Below are positions 63,910-64,000 of a stretch of 64,000 nucleotides of DNA, piece by piece. The notes beneath the pieces are model-generated. The model did not search any database, was not told the DNA's origin, and saw only the letters and a list, made by a program, of their open reading frames with translations. This DNA is from Pontivivens ytuae (GTDB lineage: Bacteria; Pseudomonadota; Alphaproteobacteria; Rhodobacterales; Rhodobacteraceae), in the NCBI RefSeq assembly GCF_015679265.1, contig NZ_CP064942.1:1520001-1584000 (forward strand), written 5' to 3'. The number at the start of each line of letters is the position of its first letter. Position 1 is the first letter of the stretch. A program made the position numbers and the translations under genes.

Positions 63910-64000
63910 TCATGGCGTTTCAGACGCGAGTGCCGGTGCCATCTCTGAGGGCGCGTCCATGAAGCGTATCAACCGCGCCGCTCGCTCGAGCATTGGATTT
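63910..64000 (-). CDS. partial gene at the window end (C-terminus)
   Basis: An open frame enters from the right edge and ends at TGA 63,910-63,912; the visible last residues read MLERAARLIRFMDAPSEMAP. It could be the end of a regulator upstream of the siderophore reductase. Too short to identify. Confidence 0.3.
   Translation of the reverse strand, partial: NPMLERAARLIRFMDAPSEMAPALASETP

Overview
The window is a GC-rich (about 65%) chromosomal segment of an alphaproteobacterium, most likely Rhodobacterales. Evidence: an oxyR-katG pair, the leuC/leuD/leuB neighbourhood, a zf-CHCC (NDUFS6-like) protein, a DUF2167 protein, a tRNA-Pro-targeted integrase of the alphaproteobacterial type, and a RhtX-type siderophore locus. 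No identification below order level is possible from the sequence alone.

Positions 1-23,860 look like ordinary chromosome: an ABC ATPase, a zinc-finger protein, an SDR/LysR divergent pair, a VOC/YafY pair, katG divergent from a redox-sensing OxyR, a small ion channel, DNA polymerase I, a compact structured-RNA-like locus with a 36-codon basic ORF (11,545-11,745), and the leucine block leuC - small ORF - leuD - membrane protein - secreted phosphoesterase - leuB. A DMT transporter and tRNA-Pro(CGG) close this part.

Positions 23,860-47,600 are accessory DNA. It starts with a tyrosine integrase and an excisionase-like gene next to the tRNA. A leftward gene train follows: PemK-like protein, double-HTH protein, two overlapping tyrosine recombinases, an NPPF DNA methyltransferase and a 272-aa protein of unknown function. 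Upstream of that train lies an array of ten palindromes arranged as three copies of a 241-bp unit, whose palindromes resemble type I-F CRISPR repeats although spacing is wrong and no cas genes are present. It is followed by an 84-nt multibranched foldable sequence. Next come a broken PRISE-type reductase, a roughly 1,700-residue Avs-like protein (DUF4297/Mrr-like nuclease plus STAND NTPase) split by a frameshift and an amber codon, an NAD-dependent epimerase, a two-gene membrane module between 40-bp direct repeats, IS3 debris, and an operon pairing an HlyC-type acyltransferase with a large acidic non-RTX protein and a small membrane protein.

Positions 47,660-64,000 are an iron-acquisition region for an aerobactin/rhizobactin-like citrate hydroxamate siderophore: iucA-iucB-iucC synthesis genes divergent from an MFS exporter and iucD, a TonB-dependent receptor with a RhtX-type importer, two siderophore-interacting reductases, a dedicated ExbB-ExbD-ExbD-TonB energiser, and an FTR1-like membrane protein. 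No diaminobutyrate genes are present, which favours lysine as the hydroxamate precursor.
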